From a virus, in IMG/VR virus record IMGVR_UViG_3300002132_000088, positions 1-21,892 of that record: a stretch of 21,892 bases of DNA; one strand, written 5' to 3'. This document shows, one piece after another, positions 5,850 to 12,667 of this stretch. Position 1 is the first letter of the stretch. Each line of letters opens with the position of its first letter. The translations under genes and the position numbers were made by a program. The notes below the pieces were generated by a model. That model was not told where the DNA came from. It worked only from the letters and a program-made list of their open reading frames with translations, and searched no databases.

Positions 5850-6648
5850 TTTATTCGAGGGCGGCAACGTTTTCAAAGGCCCAGATAAACAATCACTAAC
5901 ACAGCGCATTGGCACTAGCGATGTACCTGCGACAATTGATTGGATTGAAAACGCAACAGGCTTAGACTTCACTGCGGAAAAAGGTGAAGATCAAAAGCCA
6001 GTTAAATGGCTAGGTACTACTGGTCGTAAAGAAAACTCCGATGGCACCTTTGAGCTTAACAGTTCGGGTGATTTGGATCTAAGCGTTGATGCCAACGAAG
6101 TAGACAAGAAAGAATTCGCCGCTAAACTAATGACACAGTTTGGCAAAGACAGTGTAAAACTAAGTGGCGATAACGTACACTTGAAAACACCTATTAAGGG
6201 TGATCCAGAGAACGGATTTGTACAAGCAGACTTTATGTTCAGCAACAATACCAAGTTCCAACAGGGAAGTATGATTGGTGGACAAGGCGAGTACCGAGGC
6301 GAGCACCGACACATTGTATTAAGCAGCATTGCTCGTGCTAGAGGAATGAAGTATAGTCCTAAGTATGGAATAGTTGATCCAGAAACCAACGAACCTGTTC
6401 CGGGTGGCGATGACTGGAATACTATTGCCAAACAGTTGTTAGGACAAACAGCATCAGTTAAAGATATCAAAAGTGTTGACGCTATTCTAAACTATATTGA
6501 AAAACTTCCTAACTACGAAGAGCTAATTGCAGCAGCAAGAGAAACACTAGGGCGTCAAGGAGTTAAACTTCCCGAAGCTATTACATTTGAAAGCGCACAA
6601 ACAGGAACACCTGCGTGGTTCCGTAGAATGATGAGTAGAGTAAGATGA
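5842..6648 (+). CDS. Pol-beta-type nucleotidyltransferase-like protein
   Basis: 268 residues. The core follows the minimal nucleotidyltransferase pattern: WLGTTG (56-61) as the hG[G/S/T] loop, SGDLDLSVD (75-83) giving the metal-binding D77 and D79, and VQADFMF (127-133) giving the third carboxylate D130 on the next strand. A helical region around 200-240 follows. This is the layout of DNA polymerase beta-superfamily enzymes that transfer NMP to RNA, DNA, protein or drugs. The acceptor is unknown. The N-terminus MHNLFEGG contains L-F-E/G, a fit to the T4 gp21 protease consensus. It overlaps the KxDG gene by 4 bases, suggesting joint function. Confidence 0.75.
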   Translation: MHNLFEGGNVFKGPDKQSLTQRIGTSDVPATIDWIENATGLDFTAEKGEDQKPVKWLGTTGRKENSDGTFELNSSGDLDLSVDANEVDKKEFAAKLMTQFGKDSVKLSGDNVHLKTPIKGDPENGFVQADFMFSNNTKFQQGSMIGGQGEYRGEHRHIVLSSIARARGMKYSPKYGIVDPETNEPVPGGDDWNTIAKQLLGQTASVKDIKSVDAILNYIEKLPNYEELIAAARETLGRQGVKLPEAITFESAQTGTPAWFRRMMSRVR

Positions 6649-7742
6649 GAGCATTTGAATTTTTAACAGAAGCCGAAGCTCCTGCTCCTAAGAAAGTAGG
6701 GCGTGAGTTTAATCACTTAGAAGATCTAGTATTCACTGAAGTCAACGGTGCATCTAAAGCTATTCAAATTCTAAAAGACCTAGCCAGTCCCGACACTAGC
6801 ATTACTATCAAGTGGGACGGCAATCCAACAGTGTATTGGGGACGTGAAGAAGACGGCACGTTCCGTATGGTTGGTAAGAATAACTGGGGACGTGAAGAAG
6901 GCAAGAGCTCTAGCCCTGAAGAACTAAAACAGTTTATCCTAAGTAGAGGCAAGGGTGAAGAATGGCGTGAGAAGTTTGCCAACGACATGGCCAGCCTATG
7001 GCCTGTATTTGAAGCTGGTACACCTAAAGACTTCCGTGGATATGTATATGGAGATATTCTATTCCATCCAGGTAAGCCCTATGAAGGCAGTGACGGCACA
7101 ATTAGCTTTACTCCTAACCAAACAACATATTCTGTTAAAGCAACTAGTCCTACTGGACAACGACTAGGCAAGGCTAAGATTGCAGTAGCAGCACACAAGA
7201 GTTTAGACTACTTCGGCGACAAGAGTGGTTCAGACCTAGATGATGTTAAAGCACTTAACATCAATCCTGCACTTGTGGTTTTCGGATTAACTAGTGTTAG
7301 CCATCGCCCAGCAGTTGGCGCAGAAAATCTTTCTAAAATTGAAAGTCTAGCTAAGAATCAACAGGCGATTAATAAAATGTTAGCACCAGTAGCTGGCATG
7401 GGTTATTTGCAAAGTGAAATTTACACGTTTGTTAATGCACAATCAAGAGCCAAACAATTAGATAACATCAACACAGAAGCATTTATGGCCTTTGAGCAAA
7501 AGACTCCTGTAAAAGCAGCTAAGATACAAGCACACAGTGAAGCGCATCCCGGCGTTATGGATAATATGTTTGAGCTTGTGCGTGAGATCATGGCAGCTAA
7601 AGACGAAGTCATTCGAGAGCTTGATCAAGCAGAGGGCGATATTACTACTACAACTGGTGGCAAGCCAGGTGGTGAAGGTTATGTGGCAGGTGGTTCTAAA
7701 CTAGTACCACGTGACCGTTGGACTCCTTTTAGAGCCGACTAA
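6645..7742 (+). CDS. KxDG protein, DUF6267-like (ligase-fold relative)
   Basis: 365 residues. IKWDGNPTVYWGR (55-67) holds a KxDG motif with K56, the nucleotide-attaching lysine of polynucleotide ligases and capping enzymes, and a downstream GR. GYVYGDILF (132-140) resembles ligase motif III, and ISFTPN then TYSVKA resemble the family block that follows. The pattern of KWDG, GDI and TPN/YSV fits the DUF6267 family of T4-like marine phages as I recall it. A clear motif IV (EG) is not seen, so ligase activity is not established. The N-terminus MRAFEFLTEAEAP matches T4 capsid-targeting leaders, with L-T-E/A as a gp21-type cleavage site. It ends in a Gly-rich tail. Last gene of the operon. Confidence 0.75.
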   Translation: MRAFEFLTEAEAPAPKKVGREFNHLEDLVFTEVNGASKAIQILKDLASPDTSITIKWDGNPTVYWGREEDGTFRMVGKNNWGREEGKSSSPEELKQFILSRGKGEEWREKFANDMASLWPVFEAGTPKDFRGYVYGDILFHPGKPYEGSDGTISFTPNQTTYSVKATSPTGQRLGKAKIAVAAHKSLDYFGDKSGSDLDDVKALNINPALVVFGLTSVSHRPAVGAENLSKIESLAKNQQAINKMLAPVAGMGYLQSEIYTFVNAQSRAKQLDNINTEAFMAFEQKTPVKAAKIQAHSEAHPGVMDNMFELVREIMAAKDEVIRELDQAEGDITTTTGGKPGGEGYVAGGSKLVPRDRWTPFRAD

Positions 7743-7754
7743 GCACGGTTTTTT
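7733..7754 (+). terminator. Weak terminator after the KxDG gene
   Basis: AGCCG (7733-7737) can pair with CGGTT (7746-7750), one G-U pair, across an 8-nt loop that spans the stop codon, followed by TTTT. It is short and probably leaky. Confidence 0.35.
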
Positions 7755-7762
7755 CCAATCTG

Positions 7763-7770
7763 ACTAAATA
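7763..7770 (+). promoter_or_regulatory. Late promoter octamer ACTAAATA for the 7844 gene
   Basis: ACTAAATA lies 73 bases before ATG 7844, leaving a leader of about 67 nt that contains a perfect hairpin and a strong Shine-Dalgarno. Confidence 0.65.
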
Positions 7771-7805
7771 CTTTATAAGAATCAAGGTGGTTCTTAATAT
7801 AAGCC

Positions 7806-7822
7806 AGTCCCTGAGCGGGACT
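7806..7822 (+). promoter_or_regulatory. 5' leader hairpin of the 7844 mRNA
   Basis: AGTCCC (7806-7811) and GGGACT (7817-7822) form a perfect 6-bp stem with loop TGAGC, just upstream of AGGAGAAA. It leaves the ribosome binding site free and may protect the message or bind a regulator. Confidence 0.5.
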
Positions 7823-7843
7823 ATTGATTAGGAGAAACATATC

Positions 7844-8197
7844 ATGGCAGCATTCACAAGAGTATCCGGCGCAGCAGCCGCAGTTGTAGATGTACTAACA
7901 TCTACAGCACAAATCGCAGCATTTTTGGTCACAGTTAAAGATGACAGCAACACAGCTATCGATCTACGTGCAGACGACGGCGTTGTTGATGGCAATTTAG
8001 AAAAACTACTTAAAGAGTTAGCCCCATTAATGTACTTTGCTACAAACAGCTCAGCTGGTACAGTAACAGTGGTTATGGACGGTCATGCTAATGATGCAGC
8101 TTCATTGCAATCTCGTGTACGTCACGTGTTTGAAGCAGCAGCAGGCGATAATGATTCTACAGTAATCGCAGCTGGCGAACTAGTAGCAGCATCTTAA
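7844..8197 (+). CDS. Ala/Val-rich late protein, 117 aa, probably a virion component
   Basis: 117 residues, Ala-, Val-, Thr- and Asp-rich with few basic residues, and predicted alternating strands. No signal peptide. The Shine-Dalgarno AGGAG, a late octamer, a leader hairpin and a strong dedicated terminator make this a single-gene late unit built for high output, as expected for an abundant structural protein such as a head decoration protein. This assignment comes from expression signals and composition, not from a recognised domain. Confidence 0.8.
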   Translation: MAAFTRVSGAAAAVVDVLTSTAQIAAFLVTVKDDSNTAIDLRADDGVVDGNLEKLLKELAPLMYFATNSSAGTVTVVMDGHANDAASLQSRVRHVFEAAAGDNDSTVIAAGELVAAS

Positions 8198-8222
8198 TAA
8201 ATTTCCTAGGGATGGGAAGTGG

Positions 8223-8251
8223 GGGTGGAATTTATTTTCCACCCTTTTTTT
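8223..8251 (+). terminator. Strong rho-independent terminator after the 7844 gene
   Basis: GGGTGGAA (8223-8230), loop TTTATT, TTCCACCC (8237-8244), then seven T. The strongest terminator in the window. Confidence 0.95.
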
Positions 8252-8256
8252 ATGGC

Positions 8257-8264
8257 CATAAATA
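8257..8264 (+). promoter_or_regulatory. Late promoter octamer CATAAATA for the 8275 gene
   Basis: CATAAATA starts six bases after the terminator T-run and ends 10 bases before ATG 8275. With the usual T4 late initiation distance, the leader is only about 5 nt. Confidence 0.7.
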
Positions 8265-8274
8265 GTAGCACATT

Positions 8275-8664
8275 ATGGCAAGATATCAAATTACAACATT
8301 AGTAGACATAACACGTAGTCAGGCCACAAGAGCTGACACTGATCCTATCAGATTAGGTCAGCAGGCCAACTTCAACAGCTTGATTCAGACTATTGGACTT
8401 CGTTCTAATATATCATGGATCAATGATCCGGTTAAGCATACAGGGCAATTACCAGACGAAGAGGGCAAAGCCACGCACTGGATATGGGAATTTGATACAG
8501 AGCGTGAAGATGTTTTTTTGAAAGAAGACAATCCTGTTGGATGGTTGATCACTGACTTGCATTCAGTGCCGGTCGTTGACCTATTAGAAGAATCAGTGAG
8601 CTTTACTCGTCCTGCGTTTCAAACCAAGAACGGTAATAAAAATACTTGGATATCAATTATCTAG
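8275..8664 (+). CDS. Phage protein, 129 aa, function unknown
   Basis: 129 residues beginning MARYQITTLVDITRSQATR, with GQQANFNSLIQTIGLRSNI and a Trp-rich middle (HWIWEFDTER), ending in a strand ITWISII-like close. I have the impression of a small conserved myovirus protein with this opening, but no function is known to me. No membrane segment. No Shine-Dalgarno precedes the ATG and the late octamer is very close, so it may be translated from a nearly leaderless mRNA. Virion or virion-assembly role is possible from its neighbours. Confidence 0.8.
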   Translation: MARYQITTLVDITRSQATRADTDPIRLGQQANFNSLIQTIGLRSNISWINDPVKHTGQLPDEEGKATHWIWEFDTEREDVFLKEDNPVGWLITDLHSVPVVDLLEESVSFTRPAFQTKNGNKNTWISII

Positions 8665-8688
8665 GTAGTTTAATTATTTTAAATTCTG

Positions 8689-8696
8689 TGTAAATA
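8689..8696 (+). promoter_or_regulatory. Late promoter octamer TGTAAATA for the 8702 gene
   Basis: TGTAAATA ends 5 bases before ATG 8702, so transcription would begin at about the first base of the start codon. Confidence 0.5.
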
Positions 8697-8701
8697 TCTG
8701 C

Positions 8702-9022
8702 ATGGAACACAATAATAAAGAAATCGAAAAACACATATCGGTATGGATGTACTTAGGTGCAATACTTCCACTGTCAGCGTTGTCTGCGTTGTTCTGCATA
8801 TGGTTAATAGGCACTGAACAGTTGTTGGATATACTGATGATCGTAGGAATAACTGTGGCTTTTACAGTTTCAGCTGTTTGGTGGTGGTGGGCACTATACA
8901 GTATGAAACGGCTAATAGACCAATGGAACGACACTGGAAGAAAAGTTGAAGAAGCACTGAACGAAATCGGCGAGGTTAGGAAACTAGTCAAAGATGTAAT
9001 ACGTTCAGCAGATGATAAATAA
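8702..9022 (+). CDS. Two-helix membrane protein with C-terminal coiled coil (holin-like?)
   Basis: 106 residues. Two hydrophobic segments, about residues 15-38 and 42-66, the second running into a WWWW patch, then a charged helical tail with heptad-like spacing (LIDQWNDTGRKVEEALNEIG). A two-pass small membrane protein with a charged tail fits a holin or other inner-membrane lysis protein, but many phage membrane proteins look alike. No Shine-Dalgarno is seen and a late octamer is almost adjacent to the ATG. The stop codon overlaps a GATAAATA at 9014-9021. Confidence 0.75.
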   Translation: MEHNNKEIEKHISVWMYLGAILPLSALSALFCIWLIGTEQLLDILMIVGITVAFTVSAVWWWWALYSMKRLIDQWNDTGRKVEEALNEIGEVRKLVKDVIRSADDK

Positions 9023-9138
9023 CATATCAGAAGTATAATACTTTTGGTATTCAAAGGCATACATTTAGGCATTCAATCATATATTAGGCACATGGCTCGG
9101 AGCGAGCACTTGACTTATCACATTGGAGAACTGCCGAC

Positions 9139-9372
9139 ATGGTAGATACGACGAAATTAGAACGAGAAAGCCTAGAGGCACACGTAGACTTATGCGCTCT
9201 ACGTTATGAGCAGTTGGATAATCGATTGACTGGCTTAGAAAGCAAAGTTAGTCATATTCACAGTGACATTATATCCGGCCAAAAAAGCCTTAATAAAATT
9301 ATTATCACCACAGCAGGAACTATTGTCGCCGCTGTACTTTCCATTGTTGTCACACTGCTGATGAAGATGTAA
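9139..9372 (+). CDS. Coiled-coil protein with C-terminal membrane anchor
   Basis: 77 residues. Residues 5-45 form a heptad-patterned coiled coil (LDNRLTGLESKVSHIHSD) and the C-terminus is a single membrane segment, about residues 53-75, ending in a Lys. The layout resembles XhlA-type holin-associated proteins. GGAGA lies 9 bases before the ATG. Together with the preceding two-helix membrane protein it could form a lysis module; the preceding gap of 116 bases holds a GATAAATA octamer and a short GCTCG/CGAGC hairpin. Function inferred only from architecture. Confidence 0.7.
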   Translation: MVDTTKLERESLEAHVDLCALRYEQLDNRLTGLESKVSHIHSDIISGQKSLNKIIITTAGTIVAAVLSIVVTLLMKM

Positions 9373-9399
9373 TAAAATTTTGTAGACATTATCTACACA

Positions 9400-9407
9400 G
9401 TTAAATA
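9400..9407 (+). promoter_or_regulatory. Late promoter octamer GTTAAATA for the 9431 gene
   Basis: GTTAAATA ends 23 bases before ATG 9431. Its last base is the first base of the terminator stem at 9407-9426, so the predicted start (about 9413) falls at the end of the stem's left arm. Confidence 0.6.
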
Positions 9408-9429
9408 AAGGACCAGAAGGTCCTTTTTT
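9407..9429 (+). terminator. Terminator abutting the 9431 start codon
   Basis: AAAGGACC (9407-9414), loop AGAA, GGTCCTTT (9419-9426), then TTT. It would end transcripts from the 9139 gene, one base before ATG 9431. The AGAAGG in its loop and right arm also serves as the Shine-Dalgarno of the next gene. Confidence 0.8.
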
Positions 9430-9430
9430 A

Positions 9431-9856
9431 ATGACAAATATTTCAAAACGAATAGAACAGATAGTCCGAAAGGAATTATCTCAAACTATCATTCCTGTTA
9501 AAACAGCAGAAGGCATCCTGGTAGGTGATGTATTGATTAAGAGCAAAGAACATTTTAAATCGCTGTACAAGCGCGGCGAATTATTATATGAAGGAATACA
9601 TTTAAATTCAGTTGCAATTGCCCTAGCAAATATGTTATCATTTAAACAACATGATGTTCGCATTGATGCAATATACAGAGCGGATCAAGAATACGGCAGA
9701 TACTTCACTGACAGTCAGCAGTTAAGGGCAATGTATCAAAAAGCTATGTCAAATGAGAATTTTGATAGAGCAGATATATTTTGGGCAAGATACGATCTAA
9801 GCAGAGAACGTGCTGTTTTAGCTAAAGATCGTGTAGAACGTTTACTGAATATCTGA
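9431..9856 (+). CDS. Phage protein, 141 aa, function unknown
   Basis: 141 residues, mixed charge, no membrane segment. Helical predictions dominate, with a central hydrophobic stretch LNSVAIALANMLSF and a C-terminal helix dense in Arg and Asp (DLSRERAVLAKDRVERLL). The start at ATG 9431 is fixed by AGAAGG upstream. It is a single late transcription unit. No family recognised; I suspect a small structural or assembly protein from its position between late genes. Confidence 0.8.
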   Translation: MTNISKRIEQIVRKELSQTIIPVKTAEGILVGDVLIKSKEHFKSLYKRGELLYEGIHLNSVAIALANMLSFKQHDVRIDAIYRADQEYGRYFTDSQQLRAMYQKAMSNENFDRADIFWARYDLSRERAVLAKDRVERLLNI

Positions 9857-9863
9857 ATAAATA
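9856..9863 (+). promoter_or_regulatory. Late promoter octamer AATAAATA for the 9891 gene
   Basis: AATAAATA overlaps the previous stop region and ends 27 bases before ATG 9891, the same spacing as at nrdA and nrdB. Confidence 0.7.
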
Positions 9864-9890
9864 TAGTACTAATCTGGGATTTAACATATT

Positions 9891-11135
9891 ATGAAAACAA
9901 CGGACCTTTTTACATCTAATAGATCGGCGGCCAAGCTCAATGAGTCTTTAGGCAAGACTTTTGGGAAGAAAATAAATTTGCCATCTTTTGACACTACACA
10001 GTTAGAAGATGCTCGCAACAAGCTAAGAACACAAATCCACGATGCACGTAGTCAAAGTGGATTCAACGAAACTGTTGAAAACGAAGCTCTTACACAGGCT
10101 CAATGGACATTAGATGCTATCAATGCAGAGATTGCAGAACGCTCTGAACACATTGTTGATAGTGATGTTGAAGAAGGTGCAGACACTGATCAAAAAGTTA
10201 TGAAGCTGTTTAAAGATTTTGACGCAAGTGCAAACGAAATCGGCGCATATGGCGATCCTGATGTTAAGAAAGCAATGCAGTTAGTGCAAGCTGGAAAAAT
10301 TGAAGATGCTGCTTCTGAAATTGCTGATGCATACTCTGATCAAGATGGCGGCGAAGTTTACGACATTAACGATATGTACACTGAGCTAGTTCAGGACTTA
10401 CTATATGTCACTGGCGCAGACGGTACAACTGATGATGCCTCAGCAGGCTTTGGCAACGAAGATTATGCAATGGAAAAGGCACCTCCAGGAGCCAAAGCAG
10501 AACGTATGGTAAAGCATATCAAAAAAGGATATGCTAACGACGGTAAGATTACAGATAGAGAAAAAGGTATTGCCTATGCAACAGCATGGAAGCAACACAA
10601 TAAAGAGAAAAATGAATCAGTCACAACAGGAGATGATATGACTAAACTAAGAGAAGGCGAAGTACAGCAGGCCAGTGCTATCGTGACAGCAAAAACTATG
10701 GTGGATAGAGTTAGCCGTTGGATTGAGGAACTTTCCGGTATGGAAAATGATACACTCTTGCAGTTAGGCGATAGCATCCGTGATGAAATGGGACAAGAGC
10801 AAGCAAAGGCATTTATCAGTGCATGTGCTCCTGCGATTGCATCAGCACTAGAAAACTTAAAATCAACTAGAGATACACTAAGCACCAGCGTTCGTTCGTT
10901 GGCAAGTGGTGAAGAGCCAACTGACATGCTTGGTGCTGAACCAGACATGGGCGACGATATGGCAGGTGATGACATGGGCGACGCAGTTGAGCCAGACATG
11001 ATGAACACTGACGAAGAGCCAGCAGATGAGTTCGGCGCAAGTGATGCAGCAACAGGCGGTGCCGAGGTTCCAGGACGCGAGCAACGTGAAAGCATTGATC
11101 GCAGCAACAGCCTATTACGAGTATTGGCAGGCTAA
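9891..11135 (+). CDS. Acidic phage protein, 414 aa, probable head-associated/structural
   Basis: 414 residues, strongly acidic. The N-terminus MKTTDLFTSNRSAAKLNESL has an L-N-E/S site like gp21-processed leaders. Near residues 197-240 is PPGAKAERMVKHIKKGYAND then an IAYATAWK motif, which I recall recurring in proteins of marine T4-like phages. The C-terminal region, about 340-400, is a low-complexity Asp/Glu/Met/Gly stretch containing a repeated 13-base unit (10944-10956 and 10971-10983). The composition suggests a scaffold or internal head protein. The next gene starts on its stop codon. No clear Shine-Dalgarno precedes the ATG. Confidence 0.75.
   Translation: MKTTDLFTSNRSAAKLNESLGKTFGKKINLPSFDTTQLEDARNKLRTQIHDARSQSGFNETVENEALTQAQWTLDAINAEIAERSEHIVDSDVEEGADTDQKVMKLFKDFDASANEIGAYGDPDVKKAMQLVQAGKIEDAASEIADAYSDQDGGEVYDINDMYTELVQDLLYVTGADGTTDDASAGFGNEDYAMEKAPPGAKAERMVKHIKKGYANDGKITDREKGIAYATAWKQHNKEKNESVTTGDDMTKLREGEVQQASAIVTAKTMVDRVSRWIEELSGMENDTLLQLGDSIRDEMGQEQAKAFISACAPAIASALENLKSTRDTLSTSVRSLASGEEPTDMLGAEPDMGDDMAGDDMGDAVEPDMMNTDEEPADEFGASDAATGGAEVPGREQRESIDRSNSLLRVLAG
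10944..10983 (+). repeat. Short direct repeat in the acidic tail
   Basis: GACATGGGCGACG occurs at 10944-10956 and again at 10971-10983, within a Met/Gly/Asp-rich coding stretch. It is coding low complexity and a likely site of slippage. Confidence 0.75.
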
Positions 11136-11521
11136 TGAGACTAACTGACCTAAAAGAGAATGATGACCAGCTGGATGAAATTCTTCCAGTGCTTGGCATG
11201 GCTGCAGGCGCAGTAGCCCGTGGCGCAGCCCAAGTAGGTGCAAAGGTTGGTAGTGCCGCTCTTAAAGGTGCCGCTAAGGTTGGTACTGGCATAGCTAAAG
11301 CTGGTGCCGGTATAGCTAAAGGAGTTGCCCAACAAGCAGTTGGCGCGATTGCTAACAGGATGGGTGGCGCAGGCGACAGTGGTGAACAAGATCCAGCAGC
11401 AATGGCACAACAGCAACAAGAGATGAATGCTCAAAAGGCTGAGATCCAACAGGCAATCAAAGACAAACAGGCCGAACTACAAGACCTGCAACAACAACTT
11501 TCTAACGTAGGAAAAGCATGA
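11135..11521 (+). CDS. Ala/Gly-rich amphipathic protein with coiled-coil tail, 128 aa
   Basis: 128 residues. After MRLTDLKENDDQLDEI comes an Ala/Gly-rich tract (about 20-80) with recurring AK-V-G and GIAKA/GIAKG units spaced like a glycine zipper, then a Gln-rich coiled coil (about 90-125). The long small-residue segment could insert in a membrane or pack as a helix bundle. The product starts on the stop of the acidic gene and overlaps the next start. It may be a capsid-carried or membrane-active protein; both are inference. Confidence 0.7.
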   Translation: MRLTDLKENDDQLDEILPVLGMAAGAVARGAAQVGAKVGSAALKGAAKVGTGIAKAGAGIAKGVAQQAVGAIANRMGGAGDSGEQDPAAMAQQQQEMNAQKAEIQQAIKDKQAELQDLQQQLSNVGKA

Positions 11522-11898
11522 GATTTTTTGAATTCAGCGGCGATGATGTCGGACTAGATAAGTTTGTAATGATACTTAAAAACTTCATCGGCAGAGCCGC
11601 TTCTAAGAAGCAACCTGCCAAACTTAATTGGGCCGCGATTCAAAAAGTAGCATCGGATAGTGGTTTCGAATTTGGTGCTGACTACGAAACATTTAAATCT
11701 ATGTATGATTCTAGTCCAGCTATTCAGGGGTTGGTAAAAAACTTTAATGCAGACGGTATTGAATTGAACGTTCCTGGAGTAGCAGAACCAGGTGATGCTA
11801 ATGCACAATCCCCAGTAAACAGTGGACAAACTAGCCAAGATGCTGTTGACAAAGCAGCAGCATCAGCAGCTCCAGGACAATTAGCCAATCAGGCTTGA
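11518..11898 (+). CDS. Phage protein, 126 aa, function unknown
   Basis: 126 residues starting MRFFEFSGDDVGLDKF, an opening like the MRAFEF of the KxDG protein. A folded-looking middle (about 35-80, with NWAAIQKVASDSGFEFG) is followed by a Pro/Gly/Ala/Gln-rich disordered tail. Overlaps the previous gene by 4 bases, so the three genes 9891-11898 form one late operon. The stop codon lies inside the -35 box of the exonuclease promoter. No family recognised. Confidence 0.75.
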   Translation: MRFFEFSGDDVGLDKFVMILKNFIGRAASKKQPAKLNWAAIQKVASDSGFEFGADYETFKSMYDSSPAIQGLVKNFNADGIELNVPGVAEPGDANAQSPVNSGQTSQDAVDKAAASAAPGQLANQA

Positions 11899-11923
11899 CA
11901 TCCCTAAATTTTTAGTGTAATAT
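11895..11923 (+). promoter_or_regulatory. Sigma70-type promoter for the exonuclease gene
   Basis: TTGACA (11895-11900), 17-bp spacer, TAATAT (11918-11923). The TGA stop of the upstream gene is part of the -35 box. The expected start point, 7-8 bases on, is ATG 11931 itself. Confidence 0.75.
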
Positions 11924-11930
11924 ATAAAGT

Positions 11931-12629
11931 ATGACAAATACTTATACACCCCCTCCCTTCGTAGAGAAGTTCCAATATAAAAGTTGTGTACAGATTAATG
12001 ATCCTGTGACACGTAAAAGAGTTTACCAAACTCCAGATGGCGAGAGTCTTCCTAGTGTGACTACTATCCTTAGTGCTACTAAAGATATGACACACTTGAA
12101 TGAATGGAAGAAGCGTGTTGGCGTAGAAAACGCACAGCGCATTACTACAGAAGCCTCTGGTGTTGGTACAGCAATGCACAACAATCTAGAACGATTTGTA
12201 TGCGGCATGCAAAGACAGCCAGGAAACAATCCTGTACATGTACAAGCTAATAAGATGGCTGATGTTATTATCGAAAACGGTCTAAGCAAAGTTAATGAAA
12301 TTTGGGCAATGGAACAGAGCCTGTATTTTCCAGGCTTGTTCTCGGGTACTACTGACTTAGTTGCTGTGCATGACGGCGAGCCTGCTGTGTGTGACTACAA
12401 ACAAACTAATAAGCCTAAGAAAGCAGAGTGGGTAGAAGATTACTACCTACAACTAATGGCTTATATATTAGCACATAACGAAGTCTACGGCACAAACATT
12501 CGTAAAGGTGTCATTTTCATGTGTTCAAGAGCCTTTGAATATCAACAGTTTACACTAGAGCCTAAAGACTTTAACAAGTATCAAGATGCTTGGTTGTCGA
12601 AAGTTGAAGAGTATTACTCCCTGAGGTAG
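11931..12629 (+). CDS. PD-(D/E)XK exonuclease (RecB/MGME1-like)
   Basis: 232 residues. The nuclease core is in order: GVGTAMHNNLE with H83, MEQ with E128, SGTTDLVAV with D142, VCDYKQT with D155 and K157, and the QxxxY-like YYLQLMAY with Q174. This matches RecB-family and MGME1-like exonucleases, which degrade single-stranded or ended DNA using two metals. Phage members act in recombination, host DNA breakdown or DNA maturation. It has a sigma70-like promoter, no Shine-Dalgarno and a predicted leaderless transcript. All catalytic residues are intact. Downstream, a late octamer for the tail spike follows immediately. Confidence 0.85.
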   Translation: MTNTYTPPPFVEKFQYKSCVQINDPVTRKRVYQTPDGESLPSVTTILSATKDMTHLNEWKKRVGVENAQRITTEASGVGTAMHNNLERFVCGMQRQPGNNPVHVQANKMADVIIENGLSKVNEIWAMEQSLYFPGLFSGTTDLVAVHDGEPAVCDYKQTNKPKKAEWVEDYYLQLMAYILAHNEVYGTNIRKGVIFMCSRAFEYQQFTLEPKDFNKYQDAWLSKVEEYYSLR

Positions 12630-12637
12630 GATAAATA
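12630..12637 (+). promoter_or_regulatory. Late promoter octamer GATAAATA for the tail-spike gene
   Basis: GATAAATA starts at the base after the exonuclease stop codon and ends 30 bases before ATG 12668, which has AGGAGAAA as its ribosome binding site. Confidence 0.75.
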
Positions 12638-12667
12638 CTAGGAATAGAAGTTTCTAGGAGAAATACC

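Noticed and set aside
5991-6470. A 159-residue minus-strand reading frame opposite the nucleotidyltransferase.
   Set aside because: The plus-strand frame carries clear catalytic motifs and operon overlaps; the minus frame has no start signals or recognisable composition.
9075-9115. A tRNA or other structured RNA around the GCTCG/CGAGC hairpin.
   Set aside because: Only a 5-bp stem with a 3-nt loop is seen; no cloverleaf, T-arm or CCA-type end.
10574-11107. A 177-residue minus-strand reading frame opposite the acidic protein.
   Set aside because: It is a shadow of the strongly biased acidic codons on the plus strand, has no ribosome binding site and a Ser-rich composition typical of antisense frames.
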